DNA of 64,000 nt from Bradyrhizobium sp. CCGB01 (GCF_024199795.1 NZ_JANADK010000001.1:4278001-4342000), one strand, 5' to 3'. Positions 1 to 9,090 are shown, counted from the stretch's first letter. A program made the numbers and translations. Notes: generated from the sequence alone by a model not told the origin.

Positions 1-702
1 GATGGAGGATCCGTTGCCGGCGCGGGCCGTGTTGCGGAATTCCAGATAGGAATTGTTGGTGAGGGAGGTGCCGTAGCCGGCAAAGCTGGTCTCCTGGTAC
101 GCCATGGCGTGGTTGTTGATGATGGTCGTGCCGCCGCTGAAACTGTTGCCGACGAACGACAGGATGTAGTTGTTGGTGATGGTGCCATGGCCCGCCGCGC
201 TCATATCTCTGAAAGTCAGGAAACCGTCGTTATTGATGGTGCCGCCGCTGGAGCTGGAGTTATAGAAATTCAAGCCGCCGCTGTTATTGATGGTGGAGCT
301 GCCTCCCCAGAGGGCCATGCCGCCGTCGGTGAAGCTTAGCCCACTCCCGTTGGGGATGTTGAAGGTATAGGACGAAGCACCTACGTTGAAATACCACTTG
401 CCGACGGAGACGGCGGTCGCCAACGTCAGGTTCGTCTGGCTCGATGTGCCGAAATACGCAGTGCCTGTCGGCACCGAGCCGGTGCTCCAGTTGCTGCCGG
501 TGTTGTAGATATTCGACGCCGGTGAGGCGAGCCATGTCGCATCCTGCGCGCGGGCGGAGCCGGCCGGCAGGGTCCAGGCCAAGGCCAGTGCCGACGACGA
601 CAGCAGCGCGGCCCGCAGGTGGCGGGTCGCCCCGAAACAATCTTTCCCCGTCCTCACCATTTCCCCCAGTCCGCGCGGTCGCGAGTCCGCGTCCCGATTC
701 AT
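1..702 (-). CDS. Autotransporter-like exported protein, N-terminal part (runs off the window)
   Basis: The frame is open from an ATG at 702 down to the window edge, so only the first ~230 residues are visible. A second in-frame ATG at 660 would remove 14 residues and put a signal peptide directly at the N-terminus. That signal has arginines, then LLSSSALALAW, with likely cleavage after SARA. The mature part is rich in Gly, Ser, Thr and Asn, with irregularly repeated NN-G units (TINNSG, TINNDG, TITNNY, SLTNNS). Such repeats are typical of the beta-helix passenger of autotransporters. The C-terminal beta-barrel, which would prove the call, lies outside. It is divergent from the CadC-type regulator that starts at 835. 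A filamentous haemagglutinin-like adhesin is the main alternative. Confidence 0.7.
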   Translation of the reverse strand, partial: MNRDADSRPRGLGEMVRTGKDCFGATRHLRAALLSSSALALAWTLPAGSARAQDATWLASPASNIYNTGSNWSTGSVPTGTAYFGTSSQTNLTLATAVSVGKWYFNVGASSYTFNIPNGSGLSFTDGGMALWGGSSTINNSGGLNFYNSSSSGGTINNDGFLTFRDMSAAGHGTITNNYILSFVGNSFSGGTTIINNHAMAYQETSFAGYGTSLTNNSYLEFRNTARAGNGSSI

Positions 703-834
703 CGCATTGGGTCCGGGCTGGCGTCCTGATAAGGGGGCAGGAGCTTTCTGAAGATTTCTGATATTTCCGTTTCAGGCCCGCTTTTCGGTCAATCTCGACA
801 AACTTCACCTATATGAGCGGCCGGGAGAGACGTT

Positions 835-2586
835 TTGGGGGACAAGTTGCTTCGCTTCGCCGGTTTCGAGCTGGATCAGCAGCGCGCAGAGCTGCGTGGG
901 GCCGATGGCGTTGCGATCAAGCTCCGGCCCAAGACCTTCGAGATGCTGCGCGTGTTCGCGACCAGCGGCGGCCGGGTCCTGACCAAGCAGAAGCTGATGG
1001 AGGCGGTCTGGCCGAACGTCCATGTCGGCGAGGACAGCCTGTTTCAATGCATCCGGGAGCTTCGCACCGCGCTTGGCGACGAACGGCGGCAGCTCATCAA
1101 GCTCGCCTCGGGCGGCGGCTATTCGCTGACGGCGGAGGTTCTGGCCGAACCGGTTTCCATCCCCGCCGAGGTCGAGCAGCTTCCCTTGGCCGGGCTGGTG
1201 CAAAGCGCCCCAGTGCTGCCGGCCGAGGCTGCGGCCGCAACTGCGGCGCCGGAACGTTTCATCCTGGGATTCCCCCGGCGTGCTGCGGTCGTTGCCGCGA
1301 CGGGGCTCTGCGCCATCATCCTCGCAATTGCGGCGGCCGTGCCGGTGTGGAAGCCGGAGCTGCTGTCCAGGCGGGCGCCGCCGCGTCTCGCCGTGATGCC
1401 GATCGTTGACGCCAGCAACGACCCGCGCGGCGCGATGATGGCGGCGGAGGTCACCGGCCGTCTCACGGACGGTTTTGCGAAGATCCAGAACATCAGCGTC
1501 GTGGCGCCGCGCCCGTCGGCGGTGGCGGGGGCCGACAAGGCCAGTGCGTCCGTGACGTCACCGGACTACGAAGTTCGCGGCGAGTTGCAGCAAACCGATC
1601 AGTCCTGGACGCTGCGCGCGCGCATCATCAAGGCGGGCACCGGCGAGGTTCAGTCGGTCGTCGCCGCATCTGTCAACGCGCACGAAGCGGATGCGCAGCT
1701 GCAACAGTCGCGTCTCGTCGCCGGGGTCGGTCATGTGCTGGCGCGGCGCCTCAACGACGTGCTGGAGTCGAACGCGCCGTCCGCACGCGCGCGCGGGGCG
1801 TCGGCCGGAGGCGACAAAGTCGCGATCGAGCAGGCCATCGCGTCGATCAACCAGACCACGCGCGAGCGCTTCGGCATGGCACAGAGCATGCTGCAAAAGG
1901 CGCTCGCTGACGAGCCCGACAATCTCGACATCGCCGTTGCGCTGTCTTCGCTGCAACTGCGCGGCATCCAGATGGCCTGGTTCAGCCCCGATGAGGCTGT
2001 CGCGGTCGAGGCCAACGCCAACGCGACGCTCCAGCAGGCATTGCGGTCGAAGCCGAATTCGATCCCGGTGCTCGAAGCCTATTGCCGCTTCCTCAGCGCG
2101 ACCAATCATTTCGTCGAAAGTCTCGTCACCTGCGCCAAGGCGCTGAGCTTCGATCCGTGGAACGGACCTGCGCTCTATCTGATCGGCCTCGGGCAGATCC
2201 ATCTCGGCCGCTTCGACGACGCGATCGCGACGTTCCGCCAGGCCGATCGCTACGACACGCCGCCGTCCTCCCGCTGGACCTGGCTGCTTGGCGCGGGCTG
2301 GGCGACGCTCTTGAAGGGGCAGGGCGAGGAAGCGTTGCCCTGGTTGCAGCGTTCGATCGCGATCACGTCGGCGTCCGGCCGCTCGCACATGCTGCTTGCG
2401 GCGGCCCTTTATAGGGCAGGCCGGAAGGAGGAGGCCACGGCGGCGATCGAGGAGGGTCTGAGGCTGCGGCCCGGCACGACCAGGCTCAACGTCTCGCCGC
2501 CGAAGGGGAATACGAGTCCGGCGTTTCTCGAGGCGTCCGCTCGCGTCGTCCAGTCCATGGTGGATGCAGGTCTGCCGGAGCAGTGA
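835..2586 (+). CDS. CadC-like membrane-anchored transcriptional regulator with TPR domain
   Basis: The protein is 583 residues. Residues ~5-100 form an OmpR/PhoB-type winged helix (RPKTFEMLRVFA, then GGGYSL near the wing) with no receiver domain before it. A single hydrophobic segment at ~145-165 (VVAATGLCAIILAIAAAV) is followed by a region with YajR/adenylate-cyclase-associated character, then TPR-like helices from ~330 to 560 (for example ALYLIGLGQIHLGRFDDAIA). This is the CadC/ToxR layout: cytoplasmic DNA binding and a periplasmic sensor. The start is TTG at 835, supported by GGGAGAG at about 823-829; the ATG at 813 is in another frame. It may control the divergent autotransporter; that is inference from position only. 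Confidence 0.85.
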   Translation: MGDKLLRFAGFELDQQRAELRGADGVAIKLRPKTFEMLRVFATSGGRVLTKQKLMEAVWPNVHVGEDSLFQCIRELRTALGDERRQLIKLASGGGYSLTAEVLAEPVSIPAEVEQLPLAGLVQSAPVLPAEAAAATAAPERFILGFPRRAAVVAATGLCAIILAIAAAVPVWKPELLSRRAPPRLAVMPIVDASNDPRGAMMAAEVTGRLTDGFAKIQNISVVAPRPSAVAGADKASASVTSPDYEVRGELQQTDQSWTLRARIIKAGTGEVQSVVAASVNAHEADAQLQQSRLVAGVGHVLARRLNDVLESNAPSARARGASAGGDKVAIEQAIASINQTTRERFGMAQSMLQKALADEPDNLDIAVALSSLQLRGIQMAWFSPDEAVAVEANANATLQQALRSKPNSIPVLEAYCRFLSATNHFVESLVTCAKALSFDPWNGPALYLIGLGQIHLGRFDDAIATFRQADRYDTPPSSRWTWLLGAGWATLLKGQGEEALPWLQRSIAITSASGRSHMLLAAALYRAGRKEEATAAIEEGLRLRPGTTRLNVSPPKGNTSPAFLEASARVVQSMVDAGLPEQ

Positions 2587-2592
2587 AGGCGG

Positions 2593-3525
2593 CTACCGCC
2601 ACCTGCGATGCAGCCAGAGCCACTGCTCGGGATGCTCGCGCACCCAGCCCTCCACCACGCTCGTGATCGCCTGCGTGGTGCCCTGGATGTCGATCTTGCC
2701 GTCGGCATCGCGCACCGGCTGAATCTCTTCGGTGAGCTCGGCGGCGAAGCGGTTGCCGGGCTTGCGGATGACGCGGACGCCGTGGATCGGGCAGTCGACC
2801 TGGCGGAGCAGGCGGGCCAGCATCGGATTGGCGCGGGTCTTGCGGCCGAAGAAGGTGACCTCGACGCCGCCGGTCAGATACTGGTCGATCAGCATGGCGA
2901 CGTGCTTGCCGTCCTTCAGCGCCTGCGCGAGCCGCAGCGGAGCGTCGCGGCCGGCAGGGATCAGCGTGCCCATGTTGACCTGGCGCATCTCCTGGATGAT
3001 GCGGTCGGCAGAGGCGATGTTCGGCCGGCGGTAGAGGATTGCGGCGTCGAGCCCGTGCGCGACAGCGGCGAGCGCCGGCAATTCCCAGTTGGCCAGATGC
3101 GAGGCGAAGATCAGCGCCGGCTTGCCGTCGTCGCGGATCTGGTCGAACAGCTCGACGCTGCGCTGGGGCAGTTCGATCTTGCTCTTCTCCGGATGCTCGC
3201 GGTCGTAATCCCAGACATGGTCCATATGGGCGAATTCGGCGCCGACGCGGCCGAGATTGTCCCACACGCCCATCAGGATCCGTTCGATCTCTTCCGGCGA
3301 CTTCTCGGGAAAGGCGGCGGCGAGGTTGGCGCGGCCGATGCGGTGCTCGCGCAGGCGCGGCCCGATCAGCTTGACGACGCGCGCGAAAAAATCCGAGGTC
3401 TTGGCCGGATCGAAATGGCGCGTGGTGCGCAACATGCCGACGGTGGCGGCGCCGATAAGGCCGCCGCCGATCGATTTGGCTGCATTGCGGGCGCGGATCT
3501 TCGTGCCGAGAGAAATCAGCGCCAT
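2593..3525 (-). CDS. lpxXL: Lipid A very-long-chain acyltransferase (LpxXL-type, LpxL/HtrB family)
   Basis: This is a 310-residue lysophospholipid acyltransferase-family protein with the catalytic H-x4-E motif as HLANWE (His143, Glu148) and a hydrophobic N-terminal anchor (~18-32). It is the last gene of a five-gene minus-strand operon and starts 8 nt after fabF1 stops. LpxXL transfers the 27-hydroxyoctacosanoyl-type chain from AcpXL to the lipid A precursor at the inner membrane. The family alone could equally be LpxL, but the acpXL operon context favours LpxXL. In rhizobial clusters I remember, an alcohol dehydrogenase gene (adh2XL) separates fabF1 and lpxXL; none is present here. Confidence 0.88.
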   Translation of the reverse strand: MALISLGTKIRARNAAKSIGGGLIGAATVGMLRTTRHFDPAKTSDFFARVVKLIGPRLREHRIGRANLAAAFPEKSPEEIERILMGVWDNLGRVGAEFAHMDHVWDYDREHPEKSKIELPQRSVELFDQIRDDGKPALIFASHLANWELPALAAVAHGLDAAILYRRPNIASADRIIQEMRQVNMGTLIPAGRDAPLRLAQALKDGKHVAMLIDQYLTGGVEVTFFGRKTRANPMLARLLRQVDCPIHGVRVIRKPGNRFAAELTEEIQPVRDADGKIDIQGTTQAITSVVEGWVREHPEQWLWLHRRWR

Positions 3526-3533
3526 GCGTCCGG

Positions 3534-4811
3534 TCAGGCCGGTTCGCGGGTCAGGATCAGCGAGGCGTTCTGGCCGCCGAAGCCGAACGAGTTCGACATC
3601 ACCGCGGTGACGCGGGCGTCCCGCGCCTTGTTGCCGACGACGTCGAACAGGATCGTGGGATCCGGATTGTCGTAGTTGATCGTCGGCGGGATGCGCTGAT
3701 GCTCGAGCGTGAGCAGGGAGAAGATCGCCTCGACCGCGCCTGCGGCCGAGATGGTGTGGCCGACCATCGACTTGTTGGAGGTCACCGGGATCTTCTGCGC
3801 GAGTTCGCCGAACACGGCCGACGTCGTGTTGAACTCCATCTTGTCGTTTTCGGGCGTCGCGGTGCCGTGCGCGTTGATGTGGTCGATCTGGTCCGGCGTC
3901 ATGCCCGCATCGGCCAGCGTCTTGTTCATGCAGCCGATGATCGGCTTGCCGTCGGGCGAGGAGCGGGTGCGGTGGAAGGAATCGGTGAGCTCGCCGCAGC
4001 CGGCGATCACGCCGAGGATTTTCGCGCCGCGCGCGGTCGCCGCTTCATAGCTTTCGAGCACGAGCGCGCCGGCGCCTTCGGCCATGACAAAGCCGTCGCG
4101 GTTCTTGGAGAAGGGGCGGGAAGCCGCCTGCGGCGGATCGTTCTGGGTCGACAGCGCCGACAGCAGCGAGAAGCGCACCAGCGCTTCTGGATTCACGGTG
4201 CCGTCGGTCGCGACGCACAGCGCGGCATCGGTCTCGCCACGGCGGATCGCCTCGACGCCGAGCTGGATCGAGGTCGCGCCCGAGGCGCAGGCCGTCGACA
4301 GCGAGATCGGCGAGCCCTTGGTGCCGAAGGTCTCGGCGAGGTGTGCAGCGACCGAGCCGAACATGAAGCGGTGATGATAGGCGCTGTACTTGCCGCCGCC
4401 GGAGATGCGCAGCAGATCGTCATAGGTGAAATCCTGCGCGCCGACGGCGCGGCCGAGCTCGCGGCGCTGCGGCCACTCGACTTCGACCGGTGCAACCGCA
4501 AGGAAGAGCGGGCCGGGGAAATCCGCCTTGGCGCCGATGCCGGCCTGCTCGAGCGCTTCCTCCGTCACCAGCTCGGCCATCCGCTCGGACAGGCCGGTGG
4601 AGGAGAACGGATCGACGCTGACGAAATCGACCGTGCCGGCCATCGTCGTCTTCAGGCCGTCGACCGGAAAGCGCGTGATGGTGCGGATGCCGGATTCGCC
4701 GGCGACGAGCTTCGCCCAATTGTCGGCCTTGCTGCTACCGAGCGAGGTCATGATGCCCATGCCGGTGACGACGACGACGGGACGCCCGAATTTGTCGCGT
4801 GGTGCAGTCAT
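3534..4811 (-). CDS. fabF1XL: 3-oxoacyl-ACP synthase of the VLCFA operon (FabF1-type, catalytically complete)
   Basis: A 425-residue KAS II-type condensing enzyme with a full triad: Cys175 in LSTACASGA, His315 in NAHGTATPEN and His352 in KSMVGHTISAAGA. It would elongate acyl chains carried on AcpXL toward the very long chain used for lipid A. It lies 52 nt downstream of the second, active-site-deficient synthase (4864-6069) and 8 nt upstream of lpxXL. The intact triad contrasts with its neighbour and suggests that this subunit does the condensation while the neighbour plays another role. Confidence 0.9.
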   Translation of the reverse strand: MTAPRDKFGRPVVVVTGMGIMTSLGSSKADNWAKLVAGESGIRTITRFPVDGLKTTMAGTVDFVSVDPFSSTGLSERMAELVTEEALEQAGIGAKADFPGPLFLAVAPVEVEWPQRRELGRAVGAQDFTYDDLLRISGGGKYSAYHHRFMFGSVAAHLAETFGTKGSPISLSTACASGATSIQLGVEAIRRGETDAALCVATDGTVNPEALVRFSLLSALSTQNDPPQAASRPFSKNRDGFVMAEGAGALVLESYEAATARGAKILGVIAGCGELTDSFHRTRSSPDGKPIIGCMNKTLADAGMTPDQIDHINAHGTATPENDKMEFNTTSAVFGELAQKIPVTSNKSMVGHTISAAGAVEAIFSLLTLEHQRIPPTINYDNPDPTILFDVVGNKARDARVTAVMSNSFGFGGQNASLILTREPA

Positions 4812-4863
4812 GTCGATCCCCCGATAGCGCTACAGCATCATCCGGCTCAAGCGCGACTGCGCT

Positions 4864-6069
4864 TCAGCTCACGGCCTCGACCAGCGCCATGCCTTCGCCG
4901 CGCCAGTGTCCGGCTCCCACCACCACAATCTGGGTGGGTGCCCCCTGCATTTCAATCTCGGTTCCGGTCGAATCGTTCGGCGGGAACAGTGCACCGCGCG
5001 AGATCGAGAGCGCCGCGAGCGCGATGCCGAGCGGGAATTGCGTTTCCATGGTGTGGCCGAACATCGTGCCGGTCGAGCGGACCGGGAAGTCGGCATGGCC
5101 CTGCAGGAAGCCGCGCTCCTCTGACGTCGCGGGCTCCGCGCCGGTCGCGCCCGAGATGATCGCGCCCTTGCCCTCGCGCTTGGGCAGCTTGGCCCAGAGC
5201 TTCTCCAGCGTCGCGGCCATGTCACCGGGCTGCTTGCGCCGGGCGAGGTCGGCAACGACGCTCGACAGCTTTGCGTACGGCTTTGCGCCGCGCGCCTCCG
5301 CATGCGCCTTGGATTCCAGCACCAGGAAAGCGCCGGCAGATCCCAGCGCGAAGCCGGCGTGGTCCTTGCGGGCCCAGACGGGAGCGAACTTGTCCTTCAG
5401 GTTGAAGTCGCCGAATTCGTAGAGGACCATCAGGTCCTTGCGCTCGCCATTGTGCGAGCCGCCGATCAGGGCAATGTCGCTCTCGCCCGAGGCGATGCGT
5501 GCCAGCGCGATGCGCGCCGCATCGGCGCCCGCGACCTCTTCGCCCATGAAGGTGCGCGAGGTGCCGCCGAGACCGTGCACGATGGCGATGTTGCCGGCGA
5601 GCAGGTTCGAGAGCTGCGCCAGGAACAGCGTCGGCCTGAGATCGCTCATCAGCCGTTCGTTGAGGAAGCCCGGCGCATTGGCGCCCTTGGCCTCGGCCGT
5701 GAGCACGCCGGTATCGACGTTGAGGTCGCGCTCGCCGCCGCCGGCGGCCACCACCATGTCGATCTTCGACAGGATGTCCTTGTTGCCCTTGATCCCGGCC
5801 GAATCCAGCGCGAGGCCCGCGGCATAGGTGCCGATGCGCTGCCAGGCTTCCATCTGGCGCTGGTCGCCCTTCTTCGGGATCTGGCTGTCGAAGGAAACAG
5901 GCATCAGGGGATGCACGATGTAGGGCGCAAAGCCCTTCTCGTCGACATTGATGCGCTTCTCCTGAAGCGCGGCCCAGTTGGCGTCCAGGCCTTCGCCGAG
6001 CGAAGTGGCAAGGCCGATGCCGGTGATCCACACTTCCGTCTGGCCGGGCTTCGAAGCAGTCTCAGTCAT
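4864..6069 (-). CDS. fabF2XL: Ketosynthase-like subunit lacking catalytic Cys and one His (FabF2-type)
   Basis: A 401-residue thiolase-fold condensing-enzyme homologue. Anchoring the alignment on the conserved GESDIAL segment, the active-site Cys position reads Glu within FMGEEVAGADAA. The first His motif (NAHGTAT in fabF1) is replaced by SGATGAEPAT; the second His is kept in GTMFGHTMETQ. The fold seems intact but it cannot act as a normal Cys-dependent synthase. It resembles the chain-length-factor partners of type II polyketide synthases, which also lost the Cys. Its ATG overlaps the fabZ stop codon (ATGA), so the two are probably translationally coupled. Confidence 0.85.
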   Translation of the reverse strand: MTETASKPGQTEVWITGIGLATSLGEGLDANWAALQEKRINVDEKGFAPYIVHPLMPVSFDSQIPKKGDQRQMEAWQRIGTYAAGLALDSAGIKGNKDILSKIDMVVAAGGGERDLNVDTGVLTAEAKGANAPGFLNERLMSDLRPTLFLAQLSNLLAGNIAIVHGLGGTSRTFMGEEVAGADAARIALARIASGESDIALIGGSHNGERKDLMVLYEFGDFNLKDKFAPVWARKDHAGFALGSAGAFLVLESKAHAEARGAKPYAKLSSVVADLARRKQPGDMAATLEKLWAKLPKREGKGAIISGATGAEPATSEERGFLQGHADFPVRSTGTMFGHTMETQFPLGIALAALSISRGALFPPNDSTGTEIEMQGAPTQIVVVGAGHWRGEGMALVEAVS

Positions 6070-6536
6070 GGCGATACGGCCTGTTGCGGAAAGCCGACGC
6101 GCTTTGCGACCGCGTCCATGAAGCCGCGCATATCCGCATTGGGGAAGGGGATTTGCGTGAAGGTGAGCGTCGAATTCGCGCGCAGCTTGCCGCCGACCTT
6201 GATCTTGGCCTCGGTCACCGCGTAGCCCGAGCCCTGATGCGACAGGGTCGCCTCGATGCTCATGAGATCGCCGGGGAAGACCGAGCCGCGGACCTTGGCC
6301 TCCTTCACGGCGGCCAGGATCGGCATGCGCTCGAATTTGAGCACGCCGAGCTGAAGCCAGCCCGAGGCCTGCGCCATCGATTCGATCAGGAGCACGCCGG
6401 GCATCAGGGGATAGCCCGGGAAGTGCCCCTCGAAGATGGTGCTTTCCTTCGGGACCTGGGCCTCGACGACAATCGTCTTCGCGTCGACGTTGAGGTCGAC
6501 GACGCGATCGATCATGTGGAAGTATTCGAGTTGCAT
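6066..6536 (-). CDS. fabZXL: 3-hydroxyacyl-ACP dehydratase of the VLCFA operon (FabZ-type)
   Basis: A 156-residue hot-dog dehydratase. The segment EGHFPGYPLMPGVLLIESMA carries the FabZ catalytic pair His38 and Glu52. It removes water from 3-hydroxyacyl-AcpXL during chain elongation. The start chosen is the ATG at 6536 (MQLEYFHMIDR), which matches the family N-terminus and leaves 10 nt after acpXL; an in-frame ATG at 6572 would overlap acpXL. Its stop overlaps the ATG of the downstream synthase-like gene. Confidence 0.9.
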   Translation of the reverse strand: MQLEYFHMIDRVVDLNVDAKTIVVEAQVPKESTIFEGHFPGYPLMPGVLLIESMAQASGWLQLGVLKFERMPILAAVKEAKVRGSVFPGDLMSIEATLSHQGSGYAVTEAKIKVGGKLRANSTLTFTQIPFPNADMRGFMDAVAKRVGFPQQAVSP

Positions 6537-6546
6537 GACCGCGCGC

Positions 6547-6834
6547 TTAGGCGCTCGCGCCCTTGGCCGCAACCAGTTCGTCGATGCGGGCGCACAGATT
6601 CTTCAGCACGAAGTACTGTTCCGTCGTCGCCTTGCCGTCGTTGACCTCCTGGGTCCACTTTTCCAGCGGCAGCTTGATACCGAACTGCTTGTCGATCGCG
6701 AACGCGATGTCCAGGAAATCGAGGCTGTCGATGCCGAGGTCATCGATGGCGTGGCTATCCGGCGTGATCGTGTCGCGCGGGATGTCGCAGGTTTCAGCGA
6801 TGATCGTAGCGACCTGATCGAATGTGGAGGACAT
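6547..6834 (-). CDS. acpXL: Acyl carrier protein AcpXL for very-long-chain fatty acids
   Basis: A 95-residue acyl carrier protein. The phosphopantetheine attachment site is Ser37 in [12 protein letters not shown]. The length and the neighbours (fabZ, two fabF-like, lpx acyltransferase) distinguish it from the housekeeping 78-residue AcpP. The start at 6834 has AAGG about 8 nt upstream; the longer frame upstream (to 6921) has no family character. First gene of the operon, so its promoter should lie in 6835-7045. Confidence 0.93.
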   Translation of the reverse strand: MSSTFDQVATIIAETCDIPRDTITPDSHAIDDLGIDSLDFLDIAFAIDKQFGIKLPLEKWTQEVNDGKATTEQYFVLKNLCARIDELVAAKGASA

Positions 6835-7045
6835 CACTAAGCCTTTGATATATTGCGGATATTTGTCTGATTTTCCAGAGTGGCGTGGTGGGTGGGCATC
6901 GCGCCCCGATGACGCCCTCAAACCCCCCTCTGGCCGGGTCGAAAGCCCGTATATCGGAGCGCCGCCCTGAGTTCAATGGAGCCGGACGGCCCCGGCGACA
7001 GGGGCTGGGGATGCCGTGGGCGGGGCTTTCAGCCGGGCGGCGTGC

Positions 7046-7387
7046 CTAGATATGGGGCGTCGTGATCCTGGCGCAGTCGCGGCGACCCATCAGCACGCAG
7101 TCCTGGGTGCGGCGCAGGTCGGCGATGCTCACCGCGAGCCAGATCCCGATGGCGGTCAGCGCGATCGTAAAGGCGAGCGCCGCGATATTGGCGAGCATGC
7201 GGTGGCGGAAATTGTCCGGTTCCCGGCGGGGCTGCTCGTAGCGCGACAGGTCGAGCGGCTCGGGCGCAACGCGGAGCGGCTGCACGGTGCCGCTGCCCCG
7301 GTGGGCCGCCGGGGGAGGCGCGGTGCGCGGCCTGAACTGGAGCACCCGGTGCTCGTCATCCGAGCTGATGGGCCGCTGAGTTTTCAT
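7046..7387 (-). CDS. Hypothetical single-pass membrane protein
   Basis: The protein is 113 residues. The N-terminal ~63 residues are polar, proline- and arginine-rich and probably disordered and cytoplasmic. One hydrophobic helix follows at ~66-88 (IAALAFTIALTAIGIWLAVSI), then a short tail with two cysteines in CVLMGRRDCARI. I do not recognise a family. It stands alone on the minus strand between the acpXL operon and a divergent ParB-like gene. Codon use looks like that of its neighbours. Confidence 0.65.
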   Translation of the reverse strand: MKTQRPISSDDEHRVLQFRPRTAPPPAAHRGSGTVQPLRVAPEPLDLSRYEQPRREPDNFRHRMLANIAALAFTIALTAIGIWLAVSIADLRRTQDCVLMGRRDCARITTPHI

Positions 7388-7724
7388 GGTGCGGGGATCA
7401 CTCCGAAGCAGCGATTTTTAGATAGCATACGTGGTGAATGCGTTGCAGAAAATATTCTCAACGCGCACGTGCATTGCGCTTCCGCACTATCTTTCATGGC
7501 ACGTTTCCCCGGCTGCTCGCCAATGAACGCGGCGCCGGCCGTCAGGTCGATGTCAGGAACGCGGGTTGCGTTGCAATAACACCCTAGAGCTTCGACCGCA
7601 GGCGCGCGTGAACATCGGCTTGTGATCTCCGCGTCCGGGTCGAACGCATTTTGCCGCCGCAGGGCCCATGGCATAATCGGGGGAACCGGACCACCGGTTG
7701 CAACCATGTGAGGGCCCCTCGACC
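7388..7724. other. Divergent intergenic region
   Basis: 337 bases between the starts of the small membrane protein (minus) and the ParB-like protein (plus). It must hold both promoters. I see no convincing palindrome, RNA gene or repeat. The part around 7425-7500 is locally less GC-rich than the flanks. Confidence 0.5.
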
Positions 7725-8354
7725 ATGACCACCACCAACGCGCGCGAGCCGAGAGTTCATCCGGTGCCGATCCTGTCGCTCCGCCCGACGCAGATGACGG
7801 TCGGCATGCGCGAGGTCAAGGAGAAGCGCAAGCGATGGCGCGAGCACGGCAAGAAAAAGCAATCCGAGCTGCTCGGCACCCACATGATCCCGGTCGTGTA
7901 CGGACCCGACCTGCGCTACTACGTGATCGACCATCATCATCTCGGCCGCGCGCTGCATGACGAGGGCATCAAGGAAGTGCTGGTGACCGTGGTCGGCGAC
8001 CTCCGCATGGTCGAGCGCGAGGCGTTCTGGGGCGTGATGGACAACAAGCGCTGGGTCTATCCCTACGACGCCAAGGGCGAGCGGCGGCCGTTCCGCGATC
8101 TGCCGAAATCGGTGGCCGATCTCAAGGACGATCCCTTCCGCAGTCTTGCCGGCGAACTCCGCCGCATGGGCGGCTTCGCCAAGGACACCACGCCGTTCTC
8201 CGAATTCCTGTGGGCTGATTTTCTGCGCCGAAAGCTGTCGCGCAAGGCGGTCGATGCCAATTTCGACAAGGCACTCGAGAAGGCGCTGTTCTCGGCCAAG
8301 AGCAAGGACGCGATCTATCTGCCCGGATGGTGCGGGCCGGCGGAGGATGATTAG
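7725..8354 (+). CDS. ParB-like nuclease family protein (ParBc_2 type)
   Basis: A 209-residue protein of the putative ParB-like nuclease family. It has a short N-terminal extension, VPILSLRPTQMTVGMREV, then the hallmark YYVIDHHHLGRALHDEG (residues ~70-85) with clustered histidines, and a C-terminal half with WVYPYDAKG. It lacks the ParB helix-turn-helix, so a role in chromosome partitioning is unlikely; a hydrolase or DNA/nucleotide-acting role is inferred. The ATG at 7725 follows TGAGGG (7708-7713); a TTG 27 nt upstream is a weaker start. Confidence 0.8.
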   Translation: MTTTNAREPRVHPVPILSLRPTQMTVGMREVKEKRKRWREHGKKKQSELLGTHMIPVVYGPDLRYYVIDHHHLGRALHDEGIKEVLVTVVGDLRMVEREAFWGVMDNKRWVYPYDAKGERRPFRDLPKSVADLKDDPFRSLAGELRRMGGFAKDTTPFSEFLWADFLRRKLSRKAVDANFDKALEKALFSAKSKDAIYLPGWCGPAEDD

Positions 8355-8370
8355 GTGTGGAGCACCCGCA

Positions 8371-8526
8371 TCAATCGCGCTGAAAAATCTTGGCGCCGGG
8401 GTAGACGCGCCGGGCGTAAGTCACGACCAGCGCGCGGTCCTGGGTGTCCAGGAACGGCGTTCGGATCTGGCACGACCCGACGACAAGGTGCCACAGACCA
8501 TTGAGCTTCCGGATGACGACGTTCAT
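8371..8526 (-). CDS. Small hypothetical protein (51 aa)
   Basis: Starts MNVVIRKLNGLWHLVVG and ends AKIFQRD. The ATG at 8526 is preceded by GAGGAC with about 8 nt spacing, a better start than the ATG at 8646 upstream. The sequence is basic and beta-rich in appearance, with no signal peptide or membrane segment. I do not recognise the family. It is convergent with the ParB-like gene, which ends 16 nt away. Confidence 0.5.
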   Translation of the reverse strand: MNVVIRKLNGLWHLVVGSCQIRTPFLDTQDRALVVTYARRVYPGAKIFQRD

Positions 8527-8798
8527 TTGAATAGTCCTCGATATCTCCGTGTTGAGCAGGTGCCGCTTGTCGCGGCGCTCATGCAGTTCACGATCGTGGT
8601 GGCGGGCGCAAAATTCCCGACCAAGCTCGCGCTCACTGCAAGACAACAGCGATACTTGTCAGTTGGTTATGGCACGCAGGCCCGATAAGCCGGACCTCAT
8701 CACAGCCGCTTGAGCGAAATCATTTTCCGGAGCGATGAAGCCGTCCTGAAACAGAGCGGCCCCACTTTGGGGTCGTCGAGCTCACACAGGAGGCGAAC

Positions 8799-8942
8799 AT
8801 GCGCCGTCTGGTTCTGGTAATTGCCTTGCTCGCGGTTGCTTCAGCGGGAATCTCGGCGTCGTTCGCCGCGGTCCACCACGCCAAGTCGTTGACGTTTGCC
8901 GAGCGCTTTGCGCCCGCACTCGAATTGATGGCGAAGCAGTAG
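8799..8942 (+). CDS. Small secreted protein (47 aa)
   Basis: A short frame from ATG 8799 to TAG 8942. It is preceded by a near-perfect AGGAGG (8788-8793) at good spacing, which is the main reason to believe it. The product starts MRRLVLVIALLAVASAG, a clear signal peptide or N-terminal membrane helix, with likely cleavage after SFA. The mature tail is about 25 residues and ends ELMAKQ. No family recognised. Confidence 0.55.
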   Translation: MRRLVLVIALLAVASAGISASFAAVHHAKSLTFAERFAPALELMAKQ

Positions 8943-9090
8943 CGGCATAACGCTTCGGGGCAGGCTTGATCTGCCGCAAATCTGCGCGACGGCGGACCGC
9001 TAAAGTTCGCCTCGCATGATCGCCTACGGCGTGCTGCGCCGCGATGTCCAGGGCGCGGGCTCCAGGTCATGCCAACCTGGAGGCGTCGCC

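Noticed and set aside
6794..6976. Possible 60-aa gene overlapping the acpXL start
   Set aside because: Out-of-frame with acpXL, low-complexity composition, and no ribosome binding site.
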